From Wohlfahrtiimonas sp. G9077 (GTDB taxonomy: Bacteria; Pseudomonadota; Gammaproteobacteria; Cardiobacteriales; Wohlfahrtiimonadaceae), in contig NZ_NEFD01000003.1 in assembly GCF_002252155.1 (NCBI RefSeq), positions 186,001 through 250,000 on the forward strand: DNA of 64,000 nucleotides, in the 5' to 3' direction. The position numbers and the translations under genes were made by a program. Below are positions 9,210-18,559 of the stretch, piece after piece (position 1 is the stretch's first letter; each line of letters starts with the position of its first letter). The notes beneath the pieces were generated by a model that did no database searches, had not been told where the DNA came from, and saw only the letters and a list, made by a program, of their open reading frames with translations.

Positions 9210-9774
9210 TGAAATGGCGGTGCGTGAGTCATGCCAATTTTTGATCGAGCAATTGACAGATGCCGCGGTTGAACAGTGGGAAAATGGTGAAAGCTTTGTG
9301 CAATCGGTGGCACTTTATGAGCCTGCGGTGGTGATTTTGGATCTGCGCATGCCCAAAATGGATGGCGCAAGTGTTGTAGAATATTTAAAACGTGAAAATA
9401 GCGTGATTGCGCCCATCATTTTAACGGGGCATGGTGAATTGTCCCAAGCGGTGAGTCTATTAAAGCAAGGCGTTGTGGATTTTTTAGAAAAGCCGGTCTC
9501 TTCGTTAAAATTAGAGGCAGCCTTGCAGCATGCAGAGGCACAAACGGCGCGTTTGTGGCAAAGTTTTTGTCTGCGTCAACAATTTTTAGCGCTCACAGAG
9601 CGTGAACAGCAGGTGAGTCGTTTGGTGTATGAAGGAAAAACCAATCGCGACATCGCCGAGCAACTTCATGTATCCGTACGCACTGTGGAAGTGCAGCGGG
9701 CAAGTGCCATGAAAAAACTCGGCGCAGAGACCTTAGCCGAGTTCATTGTATTGTGTAATGGCATGTATGATTGA
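9187..9774 (+). CDS. ttrR: Tetrathionate response regulator TtrR (FixJ/LuxR type)
   Basis: A 195-residue two-domain regulator. The receiver domain has IVDDE, the phospho-acceptor Asp in VVILDLRMPKMDG, LTGHGE and the Lys in DFLEKP. The C-terminal LuxR/FixJ helix-turn-helix reads LTEREQQVSRLVYEGKTNRD through VSVRTVEVQRA. The ATG at 9187 has a strong AGGAGG 6 nt upstream that lies inside the ttrS coding sequence. An upstream in-frame ATG at 9124 would lengthen the protein by 21 residues with no ribosome site. It should be phosphorylated by TtrS and activate ttrBCA. Confidence 0.92.
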   Translation: MKIHIVDDEMAVRESCQFLIEQLTDAAVEQWENGESFVQSVALYEPAVVILDLRMPKMDGASVVEYLKRENSVIAPIILTGHGELSQAVSLLKQGVVDFLEKPVSSLKLEAALQHAEAQTARLWQSFCLRQQFLALTEREQQVSRLVYEGKTNRDIAEQLHVSVRTVEVQRASAMKKLGAETLAEFIVLCNGMYD

Positions 9775-10752
9775 TCATGCCACACCATTTTTCACCCGCA
9801 CAATGTCCGCAAGGATCGCGAGCGCAATTTCTGCAGGTGTTTTGCTACCAATTTTAAGGCCAATCGGTGCATGAATGCGTGCAAGAGTGGCTTCTGAATG
9901 ATCTGTCACTTCTCTAAGGCGCGCCATGCGATTGTCACTGTTGCGTTGTGAGCCCATTGCGCCAATGTAAAATGCATCCGTATCGAGCGCCGCCATCATG
10001 GTTAAATCATCAATGCGCGGATCATGGGTGAGGGATAAAATGGCTGTTTGTGCATTTGCGCCATGTTTTTCTAAATGGGTGCAAGGGAATGTTTCAACGA
10101 GCTCAATTTTGCGCATCAATTCTGGCCGTGATCTCAGTTGGCGCAACTCCTCTTCACGATCTTCGAACACCAATACATGAAAACCCAACGCATGGGCAAA
10201 CTCAATACAGTAAAGCGCCACCGCAGAAATACAGCCAATGAATACAGTGGTAAAGCTTTGCAGCGTAATGGTGATGAAATCATCGTGCAGGGTAACGCGA
10301 GTTTCAAGGGCATCGTGGTTGTTATTTAGGCTCGCTTTTTCGCCAATTTTCACCACTTTATGGGCAATCCAGTCACCTTTTAATGCACTGTGCATGGATT
10401 GCAAATAAGCGATGCTCTCAGCTGTTGGGGTCAGATATTCCACCAAAACTTCAATGGTGCCACCACACGGCAGGGCAACAGAAGGCGGAAAATCCCCTGC
10501 GCCATAACCATAACTCACCACTTGGCTTAGCGCCATAAAGCTCTGTTGATGGATGCGTTTTAAGAAATCTTCTTCAATACAACCGCCCGACAATGAACCC
10601 ACATATTTACCATCTTGTGTGGCAGCAAAGAGCGCGCCCGGTGAGCGCGGCGCAGAACCATAAGTGCTCACCACTGTGCACAGCCACACAGCTTCACCTT
10701 GATGCAGCCAAGTGATGGCATCTTCTAAAACAGTTAAATCCAACATGCGCAT
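9775..10752 (-). CDS. XdhC/CoxI family molybdenum hydroxylase maturation protein
   Basis: A 325-residue protein with the N-terminal XdhC/CoxI domain (VVSTYGSAPRSPGA and GSLSGGCIEEDF) and a C-terminal Rossmann-like domain (FIGCISAVALYCIEFAHALGF, then MGSQRNSDNR). XdhC-type proteins bind the Mo cofactor, promote its sulfuration and insert it into xanthine-dehydrogenase-family enzymes. It is the last gene of the molybdenum hydroxylase operon. Its stop is directly abutted tail-to-tail by the ttrR stop (TGA then TCA, no gap). The 10752 ATG has GGAGAG about 5 nt upstream. Confidence 0.9.
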   Translation of the reverse strand: MRMLDLTVLEDAITWLHQGEAVWLCTVVSTYGSAPRSPGALFAATQDGKYVGSLSGGCIEEDFLKRIHQQSFMALSQVVSYGYGAGDFPPSVALPCGGTIEVLVEYLTPTAESIAYLQSMHSALKGDWIAHKVVKIGEKASLNNNHDALETRVTLHDDFITITLQSFTTVFIGCISAVALYCIEFAHALGFHVLVFEDREEELRQLRSRPELMRKIELVETFPCTHLEKHGANAQTAILSLTHDPRIDDLTMMAALDTDAFYIGAMGSQRNSDNRMARLREVTDHSEATLARIHAPIGLKIGSKTPAEIALAILADIVRVKNGVA

Positions 10753-10770
10753 GGAATCTCTCCAAAATAA

Positions 10771-10791
10771 AGGCTGCCCAAATGGCAGCCT
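10771..10791 (-). terminator. Hairpin between the cytochrome c gene and the xdhC-type gene
   Basis: Perfect stem AGGCTGCC/GGCAGCCT with a 5-nt loop. Read on the minus strand it is followed by TTATTTT, then the xdhC ribosome site. It resembles an intrinsic terminator or attenuator that would lower xdhC expression relative to the three structural genes. Confidence 0.65.
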
Positions 10792-10802
10792 ATGTATGAT
10801 GA

Positions 10803-12047
10803 TCAGCGCAGGGCTTTGACCATTTCAGGGGTGACATCAGAAGGCAATCCGCCCCATTGTACGCGTAAGAAGTTCACGAGATTGGCAATGGCTTCATCTG
10901 ATAGATCATTGGCAAATGCAGGCATGGCTTGTAAACGCTCATCATTCGGGAAGGTTTGCCAAGGCAATCCCTCTAAAATCGCTGTGATGAGATTGTGGGC
11001 ATCAGCATTACGCACCGTGCTATTGCCCACCATGGCGACAGCAACATTCGGTTTACCCAAGCCATCGCTACTGTGACAACCTGAACAAAGGGTGAGATAA
11101 GTATCGCGCCCAGCTGGATTGCCATTGCCTTCTGTGATGGCTTTGGGTGCCAAAGGTTGATCGCCCATTAAATAGGTTGCAATCGCCGTAATGTCTTGCG
11201 CGGTCAAATATTGCGTGCTGTTATGGATCACCAAATACATGTCACTGAAGGCAGAGCCTTGCGGTGCAAGTCCAGTGCTTAAATATTGTTGCAGATCTTT
11301 AGATGTCCAACCGCGATTCGCTAAGCCTTCGGGCGTGATGTCGGGCGCTGCGAAGCTGCCCATGATGCCGCCTTTGAACATTTGATCACGTTTAACTTCA
11401 CCAAAGGCACCCATCGGCGTGTGGCACATCGCGCAGTGCCCTAAAGTATCGACGATGTATTTGCCCCGTTGCCATTCTTGGGAATCACCTTTTGAAGCTG
11501 ACGGTAACGGCGATTTATCCAAAAAGAGCACATTCCAACCCATCAACATTGCGCGCAGATTAAACGGAAAATGGAGGTCATTTTGCGGTGGCGCCACATC
11601 AATGGCGGGAATGGACATCAAATAGGCATAGAGCGCATCTGAATCTTCGCGGGTGATGTTTGTAAAATAGGCATATGGCATCGCCGGATAGAGGTTGTGA
11701 TACACCGGTGAAACACCCTCTGTCATGGCGTGATAAAAGTCATTGGCTGTCCATCGCCCAATGCCAAAGTCAGCCGATGGCGTGATGTTTGAGCTGTACA
11801 GGGTGCCAAAGGGCGTGGCCATTTGATAACCGCCTGCTAACAGTGCACCATTGGTTGTGGTGTGGCATGATGCACAATCGCCCATGGCCGCTAAATAACG
11901 TCCTTGATTGATTTGTGCCTCAGTGAATTGTGCCACTTGTGGCGGATTACCGGGGCGAAGACGCTCAATCCATGTGAGCACCACTACAATCACAATGGCT
12001 AGGATCACCACAGCACTTACAATGCTTAAAATTCGTGATTTTTTCAT
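10803..12047 (-). CDS. Tri-haem c-type cytochrome, electron acceptor of the Mo hydroxylase
   Basis: A 414-residue protein with an N-terminal uncleaved-looking membrane anchor (about residues 5-27) and three CXXCH haem sites: CASCH, CAMCH and CSGCH. This is the arrangement of the cytochrome subunits of membrane-bound aldehyde, alcohol and gluconate dehydrogenases. It follows the 2Fe-2S subunit with a 3-bp gap, so it should accept electrons from the Mo enzyme and pass them to quinone or an oxidase. Because gluconate dehydrogenase cytochromes look alike, sharing with the GMC enzyme at the left edge cannot be excluded. Confidence 0.88.
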   Translation of the reverse strand: MKKSRILSIVSAVVILAIVIVVVLTWIERLRPGNPPQVAQFTEAQINQGRYLAAMGDCASCHTTTNGALLAGGYQMATPFGTLYSSNITPSADFGIGRWTANDFYHAMTEGVSPVYHNLYPAMPYAYFTNITREDSDALYAYLMSIPAIDVAPPQNDLHFPFNLRAMLMGWNVLFLDKSPLPSASKGDSQEWQRGKYIVDTLGHCAMCHTPMGAFGEVKRDQMFKGGIMGSFAAPDITPEGLANRGWTSKDLQQYLSTGLAPQGSAFSDMYLVIHNSTQYLTAQDITAIATYLMGDQPLAPKAITEGNGNPAGRDTYLTLCSGCHSSDGLGKPNVAVAMVGNSTVRNADAHNLITAILEGLPWQTFPNDERLQAMPAFANDLSDEAIANLVNFLRVQWGGLPSDVTPEMVKALR

Positions 12048-12050
12048 GAA

Positions 12051-12599
12051 TTACCCCTTGATCAGTCCGGGTGTATTAAGGATCACATCGCGCACCGCAT
12101 CATAATAGCGCACATAACCGGTGCAGCGACAAATGTGATGATTGAGTGCTTCGATGATGGCATCTTCAAGATCCGCGCGGGCAATGGGTTCGCGCATCAA
12201 TTTTTCTGCAAAGACCGTTGCCGCATTGACAAAGCCCGGTGCACAGTAGCCGCATTGGAAGGCAAAATTATCAATGAAAGCTTGCTGGATTTTAGAGAGC
12301 TTTTCTTTGTGTGGATCGTTCGGATCTTTTTGTGCGATGCCCTCGATGGTGCGCACAGTTTTGCCATTAAAAAAGTGAGCGCCGGTGATGCATGTACGCA
12401 TCTCTTCGCTTGTACCATCGGGATGATCTAAAATCAGCACGCAGGCATGACAAATGCCTTGGCCACAACCCATACGCGAGCCGGTTAAATCCATATATTC
12501 ATGTAAAAAATCGAGCATCATTAAGCCTTCAGGGACATCGATGGGGCCGACTTTGTTGCCATTGATGGTCATTGATAGTGGTTTATAGATGATTGGCAT
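12051..12599 (-). CDS. (2Fe-2S)-binding small subunit of a xanthine dehydrogenase-family Mo hydroxylase
   Basis: A 182-residue protein with a plant-type ferredoxin domain (GCGQGICHACVL) and the second four-cysteine domain of Mo hydroxylases (CGYCAPGF, then HHICRCTGY). It relays electrons from the Mo centre. GGAGG lies 6 nt before the ATG, and the start overlaps the large-subunit gene by 17 bp. No signal peptide is visible, so export would be as a complex with the Tat-targeted large subunit. Isoquinoline 1-oxidoreductase alpha-type and aldehyde dehydrogenase small subunits are the closest families. Confidence 0.9.
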   Translation of the reverse strand: MPIIYKPLSMTINGNKVGPIDVPEGLMMLDFLHEYMDLTGSRMGCGQGICHACVLILDHPDGTSEEMRTCITGAHFFNGKTVRTIEGIAQKDPNDPHKEKLSKIQQAFIDNFAFQCGYCAPGFVNAATVFAEKLMREPIARADLEDAIIEALNHHICRCTGYVRYYDAVRDVILNTPGLIKG

Positions 12600-15387
12600 T
12601 TAAGACCTCCAAAACTTGTTTTGGCAAAATGGGATGATGATTAAAATAGTGACCGGTTGCAGCAGCGATGGCGTTGGTGATGGCAGATACTACAGGAATC
12701 ATCACAACTTCTGCCATGCCTTTAGGTGGATCGGTTTCTGATAAGGGCGGCAAGACTTCGCTTGTTTGTGTCCAAACAGCCACCTCACTTGCTAAAGGTA
12801 AATGATAGCGGTTAAAGTTCCATGTGCCATTGCCGGGGCCATCTTCAAATTGTGGTAAATATTCATATAACGCATGACCAATGCCCATGGCAACGCCTCC
12901 TTCAATTTGTCCTGAAACCAATTGCGGTACGATGACATTACCACATTCTACAACTGTATGGTGATTGAGCACAGTCACAGTGCCGCTTGCTTCTTCGATG
13001 TCTAATTCCACACATGTTGCGAGCGCTGTATAATATGTGACGCCTGCATTACTGCGCTGTACATAAGGATAATATGCGCGGGTGCGTGGATTGACTTGAT
13101 ATTCTTTTGCATCTCCAAAACGCAATGAGATGGCATCTAAGGCGCGGCGTGTATTTTCACCCAAAATGGTGAAATCTGCTTCTGCCCACTGCCAACGGTT
13201 AAATGCGTGGGTAACGGCGCCCGTTAAACCGCCCATTTCATACACGCGTTTTGCAAGGCGCGCTAAGCTTAAAGGCTCAAGCCCATTTGCAGTTAAGCCG
13301 TGCTCATTCCAGCGGGCATCCTCTTTACGAACCACAAGCGGTGCGGCTTGTCCGCCACCAATGCCTTCTGTCCAAATGGAGACAGCCGCTGGCCATAGGC
13401 CATAATCAAAGAGTAAACGCCCAGTTTCTGTGGTGGTGTGAGAGAAGAAATAGGCAGAGTTGCTTGCACTGGCAGGAGAACTGTACGCTGGTGACCACAA
13501 TGGATTAAGCTGCAAATGATCTTGTTCTTTTTGGGTAAGGGCAGAAGGGGCATGATTGACAATGATGGGTAAATCCGGCCACTTTGATAAACCGTACGAT
13601 GACTCATCGGCAGGGCGCCCAAACCATTTGGCACACATCACTGCTTGGGATGTTGACATGCCGGTGCCAATCTCGATGCCGCTATGCCATAGTGAAATTT
13701 TACCATCTGCAGAGAGTTCAATTTTGGCAAACGAGGATTCTTGTCCTGTACCATAATCTTTTTGTACACAAGAAATTCCGGTGGTGAAGATGTGTCCTGG
13801 ATGCTTGTCTTCATACGCTTGTTTTCGGGCAGCGCGATCTTTCCAAATGGGATGCTCTGCGCACTTTGTGAGGACTTCATCACCGCGCATCATGCCGCCT
13901 GGAATGGCACCTTGTGTGTTTTTCATCCCTGCTTTTAAAAGATTATTGAGGCGAAATTCAACAGGATCAGCGCCTAAAAGATGTGCCGCTTCATCCATCA
14001 ATGTGTCTAATGAAGGCATCGCTTGTAATGTGCCATAACCGCGTGCTGAACCAGAATCCACAGAGCGCGTTGCGAGCCCCACAGCAGAGAGGTCACTTTT
14101 AGGAATGTAATAAATGCCTTGCACACCCGTTGCGCCAACCGCCATCACGCCTGGCGTAAAGTTACAGCGACCGCCACCATTGCCGATGAATTCACCAATG
14201 AAGGATTCAATTTTGTGCGTTTTTTTATTCACTGCCATTTTAAAATGCATGTCAAAAGGATGACGTTTTAAGGCGGATTGAAATTGCTCATAGCGATCAT
14301 TGGCCAATCGCACAGGTAAACCATTGCCATATAATGCTGCCATTGCCCCTAAAATGGGTTCAGGTGCATGATCTTTTGAGCCGTAGCCCACTGTGAAACA
14401 TGGGTGTAAAAAGAGATTTTTAAGGGCAAAGCGCGAGCGACTGATCATTTCAATGACCGAAGCCATCACTTCTGTGGGCGATTGGGCTGCCACCACTAAA
14501 TGCAGAGATTGGGTCTTTTCATCGTACCAACCATTGGAGTTATTCGGCTCCATCGCGCAGGTGTCAATGGATTGCGAATGGTAAGTGCGATCAAGCACCA
14601 ACCAATCTTCCGGTGGATTTGCCATCTCGTTTGCCAATTGATCTGCATAATACATGCCTTCTTGATCAAGTTTTCCGCCTTCTTTACCCTTTGGCCATAC
14701 GGGTAAGAATTTTTTAAAGCCAGAAGGATTGATGCTCATGTCCTTCATGCTTGAATAAACATCTGGCGCATAAGGATCAGCCGCACCAATGCGCACGCCG
14801 CGATAAGTGCCCCATGGATCACGCTCAAGGAAACCTGTGGTTTCACCATATTTTATGATGTCGGGTTTGAATTTAAGGGCATTTTTAGCAAAGCGAAAAC
14901 GATCAAAATCATTGTAAATCAACAGCGCGACAGATTGTCCAAGGTAGGCGGGCGTTTTGCCTTCAGGCAATAACATGTCATCCCCAAAGAAAGCGGGGAA
15001 GGAGATGTGATCACGTTCAAGGTCTTTTGCCGTGACGATGCGATCAGGCATTAAGCCATCTTTTAACACTGAAAGGTCAAAGCCTTGATAGATTTTATCA
15101 GCTTCAGTGACGCGCAAGAAGAGGGCGTGTGATTGTTGTTTTGGCCAATTGGGCATGTCTTTTGCACGAATGTCCATGGAGAAGACTTTCTCTCCTGTGA
15201 CTTTGGCAAAAGCATCGGTGCGATATAAAACGCGCTTGGTTTTAGGATCCCAATTCGGGGATTGCAAAATGTTCTCTTCAAACAGCGCAGCATGTGCTTT
15301 GCTAAAGGGTTTGGCGATGTAAACCGATACGCCTGCCACCATTAGGCACTTTAAGAAGCTTCTACGAGAAAACCCTGACTCTTTCAT
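12583..15387 (-). CDS. Periplasmic molybdopterin-binding large subunit, aldehyde / N-heterocycle oxidoreductase type
   Basis: A 934-residue Mo hydroxylase large subunit with a Tat signal (FSRRSFLKCLMVAGVSVY). Family motifs include GGGRCNFTPG (about residue 400), SARGYGTLQAMPS and the C-terminal KGMAEVVMIPVVSAI, whose Glu sits at the position of the catalytic glutamate. The operon Mo subunit / 2Fe-2S / cytochrome c / XdhC matches membrane-linked aldehyde dehydrogenases of acetic acid bacteria and the isoquinoline and nicotinate hydroxylases. The substrate cannot be fixed from sequence. GAGGT precedes the ATG by about 7 nt. Confidence 0.88.
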   Translation of the reverse strand: MKESGFSRRSFLKCLMVAGVSVYIAKPFSKAHAALFEENILQSPNWDPKTKRVLYRTDAFAKVTGEKVFSMDIRAKDMPNWPKQQSHALFLRVTEADKIYQGFDLSVLKDGLMPDRIVTAKDLERDHISFPAFFGDDMLLPEGKTPAYLGQSVALLIYNDFDRFRFAKNALKFKPDIIKYGETTGFLERDPWGTYRGVRIGAADPYAPDVYSSMKDMSINPSGFKKFLPVWPKGKEGGKLDQEGMYYADQLANEMANPPEDWLVLDRTYHSQSIDTCAMEPNNSNGWYDEKTQSLHLVVAAQSPTEVMASVIEMISRSRFALKNLFLHPCFTVGYGSKDHAPEPILGAMAALYGNGLPVRLANDRYEQFQSALKRHPFDMHFKMAVNKKTHKIESFIGEFIGNGGGRCNFTPGVMAVGATGVQGIYYIPKSDLSAVGLATRSVDSGSARGYGTLQAMPSLDTLMDEAAHLLGADPVEFRLNNLLKAGMKNTQGAIPGGMMRGDEVLTKCAEHPIWKDRAARKQAYEDKHPGHIFTTGISCVQKDYGTGQESSFAKIELSADGKISLWHSGIEIGTGMSTSQAVMCAKWFGRPADESSYGLSKWPDLPIIVNHAPSALTQKEQDHLQLNPLWSPAYSSPASASNSAYFFSHTTTETGRLLFDYGLWPAAVSIWTEGIGGGQAAPLVVRKEDARWNEHGLTANGLEPLSLARLAKRVYEMGGLTGAVTHAFNRWQWAEADFTILGENTRRALDAISLRFGDAKEYQVNPRTRAYYPYVQRSNAGVTYYTALATCVELDIEEASGTVTVLNHHTVVECGNVIVPQLVSGQIEGGVAMGIGHALYEYLPQFEDGPGNGTWNFNRYHLPLASEVAVWTQTSEVLPPLSETDPPKGMAEVVMIPVVSAITNAIAAATGHYFNHHPILPKQVLEVLNANHL

Positions 15388-15604
15388 AAGCTGACCTCTA
15401 CATTGTTATTCTAAATGTATAGTTGTTTATACAAATGAAAATTAATCTTATTATCCATTGAGTATTACAAGTTTGATTTCTATTATAGCAACGATTCAAT
15501 CAATAAATCATCCCCGCCTTGAATTTATGATTTCCATAGCCATTATTGAGCGTATCCATGGCATAATATGTCATTCATTTTTAATCGATGAGGAAAATTG
15601 TCAG

Positions 15605-18499
15605 ATGTCATTTACCCAACTAAAATCCACTTATATCGACTCGTTGAACGTCACTTTAGAAGAGTATGTTCACAACGAAACGAAAGCAAAACATTTTCAC
15701 ATCGCTTCTGAAGATACAAACAATACATTTTTAGTGGGCTTTTTGACGGTGCCGCAAGATTCAACGGGTGTTGCACACATTCTTGAACATACGGCGTTGT
15801 GTGGTTCAAAAAATTATCCGGTGCGTGACCCATTTTTCATGATGATTCGCCGCTCTTTGAACACCTTTATGAATGCGTTCACCTCTTCGGATTGGACGGC
15901 GTATCCATTTTCTAGCCAAAATGAGAAAGACTTTTACAACCTCATGAACATCTATTTAGATGCGGCGTTTTTCCCGAACTTAAACTATTATGATTTCTTG
16001 CAAGAAGGGCATCGCTTTGAGTTTGAAGAGCCGAACAATCCTGAAAGTCCATTGGTGTATAAAGGCGTTGTGTTCAATGAGATGAAAGGCGCGATGAGTT
16101 CGCCGATTTCATTACTCTATCAAGAGATCTCTACAAACTTATTCCCAACCGTGACATATCATCACAACTCAGGCGGCGATCCTAAGAACATCCCTGATTT
16201 AACACACGATGCGTTAAAAGCTTTCCATGCCAAACATTATCACCCATCGAACAGCGTGATCATGACGTATGGTAATTTAGATCCTAAAGAACATCAAAAA
16301 GTGTTTGAAGAGCGCGTATTATCCCATTTCTCTGAAGAGAAATTTGACTTTGCTGTGCCAGATGAACATCGCTTCAGTGCCCCTAAATATGTCACCAGTT
16401 ACTATCCATTGCCAAAAGAAGAGTGCATGGAGAAGAAAACCCATGTGATCAATGCATGGTTGCTTGGGCCAATTTATGATACGTATGATGTGATGCGTGC
16501 CCGCATTTTAAGTGGCGTATTGTTAGATAACTCAAGCTCGCCATTGCGTTTAGCATTAGAATCCTCTGATTTAGGTGTTGCGCCCTCCACATTCTGTGGT
16601 TTAGAAGACAGCACCAAAGAGATTTTCTTCAGCGCAGGCTTAGAAGGTGCAGAGGCAGAAGATGCTGCAAAAGTGGATGAATTGATTGTATCCACGCTCC
16701 TTAAAGTGCGCGATGAATCTGTGGATGTTTCGGTGGTGGAATCAGTGTTGCATCAAATTGAATTGTCCGCGCGCGAAATCACAGAAGGCAGAATGCCCTA
16801 TGGCTTAAACTTGATTTTACAATGCTTAGCGCCTGTACTTCATGGCGGTGAAGCGGTTGATGCTCTGGCAATTGACAACGTTTTATTAACCATGCGTGAA
16901 GAGATCAAAGATCCTAAATTCATTCCGAATTTGATTGATCGCTTACTCATCAACAATCCACATAAATTGTGTTTAACGGTCAAACCGAGCCATACGCTTG
17001 CTGATGAATTGGTGGCGGATGAAAAAGCCCGTTTAGGGGCGATTCAAGCAGAATTAACCGATGAAGAGAAAGCAAAAATCATCGCAGAAGCTGCCGAATT
17101 AAAACGCCGCCAAGATGAAACAGATGACATCAGCTGCTTACCGATGGTGACGCGTGAAGACATTCCTGAAACTTTAGCCATCCCACATGTGGAAGCAAGC
17201 ACAGTTAATGGTCAAACCATTTATACGGGTTCTGTGAACACCAATGGCATGATCTATCAAAGTTTATTGGTGAAATTGCCTGCCTTAACCGAAGCAGAAA
17301 GCCGTTTGTTGCCTTATTTAAACAGTATTTTAACGGATGTGGGCTGTGGTCAATTGAGCTACACTGAGCAGCAAGCACGCATTTATGCGGTGACGGGCGG
17401 TTTGAGCGCGGCAACGGTGTATCAAACCGATCGTAAAGATGGTCAATTAAAAGGTTTGTGGACGTTATCAGGTAAAGCGCTTGCGAGCAACAGCACCCAT
17501 TTAAGTGATCTATTAAAAGAGACATTTTTCAATGCGCGTTTTGATGAAATCAAACGCATTCAAGAGCTGTTGAGCCAATTGAAATTATCCCGTGAAGAAG
17601 GTATTGTGTCTAATGGTCACATGTATGCGATGGGCGCTGCGAGTCAAAACCTTTCTGAGATCAATTATCTCTCTGAAGAGCTTGGCGGCATGCGCGGCAT
17701 TCAGCAGGGTAATCAATTGACGAATCGCCTAAAAGATGTGGCAGCGTGTGAAGCATTTGCCGCTGACTTAAAAGCATTGCTTGAAAAATTGCAAGCGGCC
17801 GAGTATGAGTTGATGGCCGTGTCCAGCGTTGTAGAATTGCCAAGCTTCAGTGATTATTTCACCCGTACATTGAGCCATGAAGTGCGTGATCATGCACCGT
17901 ATCAATTCCCATTTGCCGTACCAACAGATGCTTTAAACATCGGTTGGGCCATCAATGCACCAGTGCATTATTGTGGCAAAAGTTATCGTGCCGCCACAAG
18001 TGGAGATGCCGATGCGCCGGCATTGACCATTTTAGCGGGATTCTTACGCAACGGTTATCTACACCGTGCAATTCGTGAACAAGGAGGGGCTTATGGCGGT
18101 GGTGCAAATTACAATCCAAGAGGTGGCGCATTTAATTTCTTCAGTTATCGTGATCCTCGTTTAACAGAAACCTTACAAGACTTTGATGCAGCCATTGACT
18201 GGATGCTGAATACCAAGCATGATCAATTAGCATTGGAAGAAGCAGTGCTTGGCGTGATCTCCGGTATTGATAAACCGGCATCTCCGGCGGCTGAATATCA
18301 ACAAACAGTGATTGCCAATTACTTTGGCAATACGCCAGATGTGCGTGAAGCATTCCGTGCCAATGTCTTGAAGGTGACGTTAGATGACTTAAAAGCCGTG
18401 ACTGAGAAGTATTTTGTGGGTCAAAGGGCAGACATTGCCGTCCTTGGGCCAAAAGAGGCGCTAGAAAAGGCGGATCTCAAGGTTTATACTTTGGCTTAA
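15605..18499 (+). CDS. M16C family zinc metallopeptidase, presequence protease (PreP)-like
   Basis: A 964-residue peptidase with the inverted zinc motif HILEH near residue 60, followed by TALCGSKNYPVRDPFF, a signature of the M16C (PreP/Cym1) group that degrades unstructured peptides inside a closed chamber. A C-terminal Arg/Tyr substrate motif region (REQGGAYGGGANYNPR) is present. The open frame extends back to 15458, but the ATG at 15605 is chosen because homology begins there and a GAGGA-type site precedes it. No export signal is seen, so it is probably cytoplasmic. It is divergent from the Mo hydroxylase operon. Confidence 0.9.
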   Translation: MSFTQLKSTYIDSLNVTLEEYVHNETKAKHFHIASEDTNNTFLVGFLTVPQDSTGVAHILEHTALCGSKNYPVRDPFFMMIRRSLNTFMNAFTSSDWTAYPFSSQNEKDFYNLMNIYLDAAFFPNLNYYDFLQEGHRFEFEEPNNPESPLVYKGVVFNEMKGAMSSPISLLYQEISTNLFPTVTYHHNSGGDPKNIPDLTHDALKAFHAKHYHPSNSVIMTYGNLDPKEHQKVFEERVLSHFSEEKFDFAVPDEHRFSAPKYVTSYYPLPKEECMEKKTHVINAWLLGPIYDTYDVMRARILSGVLLDNSSSPLRLALESSDLGVAPSTFCGLEDSTKEIFFSAGLEGAEAEDAAKVDELIVSTLLKVRDESVDVSVVESVLHQIELSAREITEGRMPYGLNLILQCLAPVLHGGEAVDALAIDNVLLTMREEIKDPKFIPNLIDRLLINNPHKLCLTVKPSHTLADELVADEKARLGAIQAELTDEEKAKIIAEAAELKRRQDETDDISCLPMVTREDIPETLAIPHVEASTVNGQTIYTGSVNTNGMIYQSLLVKLPALTEAESRLLPYLNSILTDVGCGQLSYTEQQARIYAVTGGLSAATVYQTDRKDGQLKGLWTLSGKALASNSTHLSDLLKETFFNARFDEIKRIQELLSQLKLSREEGIVSNGHMYAMGAASQNLSEINYLSEELGGMRGIQQGNQLTNRLKDVAACEAFAADLKALLEKLQAAEYELMAVSSVVELPSFSDYFTRTLSHEVRDHAPYQFPFAVPTDALNIGWAINAPVHYCGKSYRAATSGDADAPALTILAGFLRNGYLHRAIREQGGAYGGGANYNPRGGAFNFFSYRDPRLTETLQDFDAAIDWMLNTKHDQLALEEAVLGVISGIDKPASPAAEYQQTVIANYFGNTPDVREAFRANVLKVTLDDLKAVTEKYFVGQRADIAVLGPKEALEKADLKVYTLA

Positions 18500-18512
18500 C
18501 ATTGTTAAAATG

Positions 18513-18537
18513 AGCGCTCGCAAGGGCGCTTTTTTTA
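18513..18537 (+). terminator. Rho-independent terminator after the PreP-like gene
   Basis: Stem AGCGCTC/GGGCGCT (one G-T pair) with a GCAA tetraloop, followed by seven Ts, 13 bp after the stop codon. Confidence 0.88.
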
Positions 18538-18559
18538 TTCACGCAATCAAGGAGATGAT

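Noticed and set aside
15458-15604. Upstream extension of the PreP-like gene (49 extra codons)
   Set aside because: The extra residues are low-complexity and do not fit the family, and a better start with a ribosome site is at 15605.
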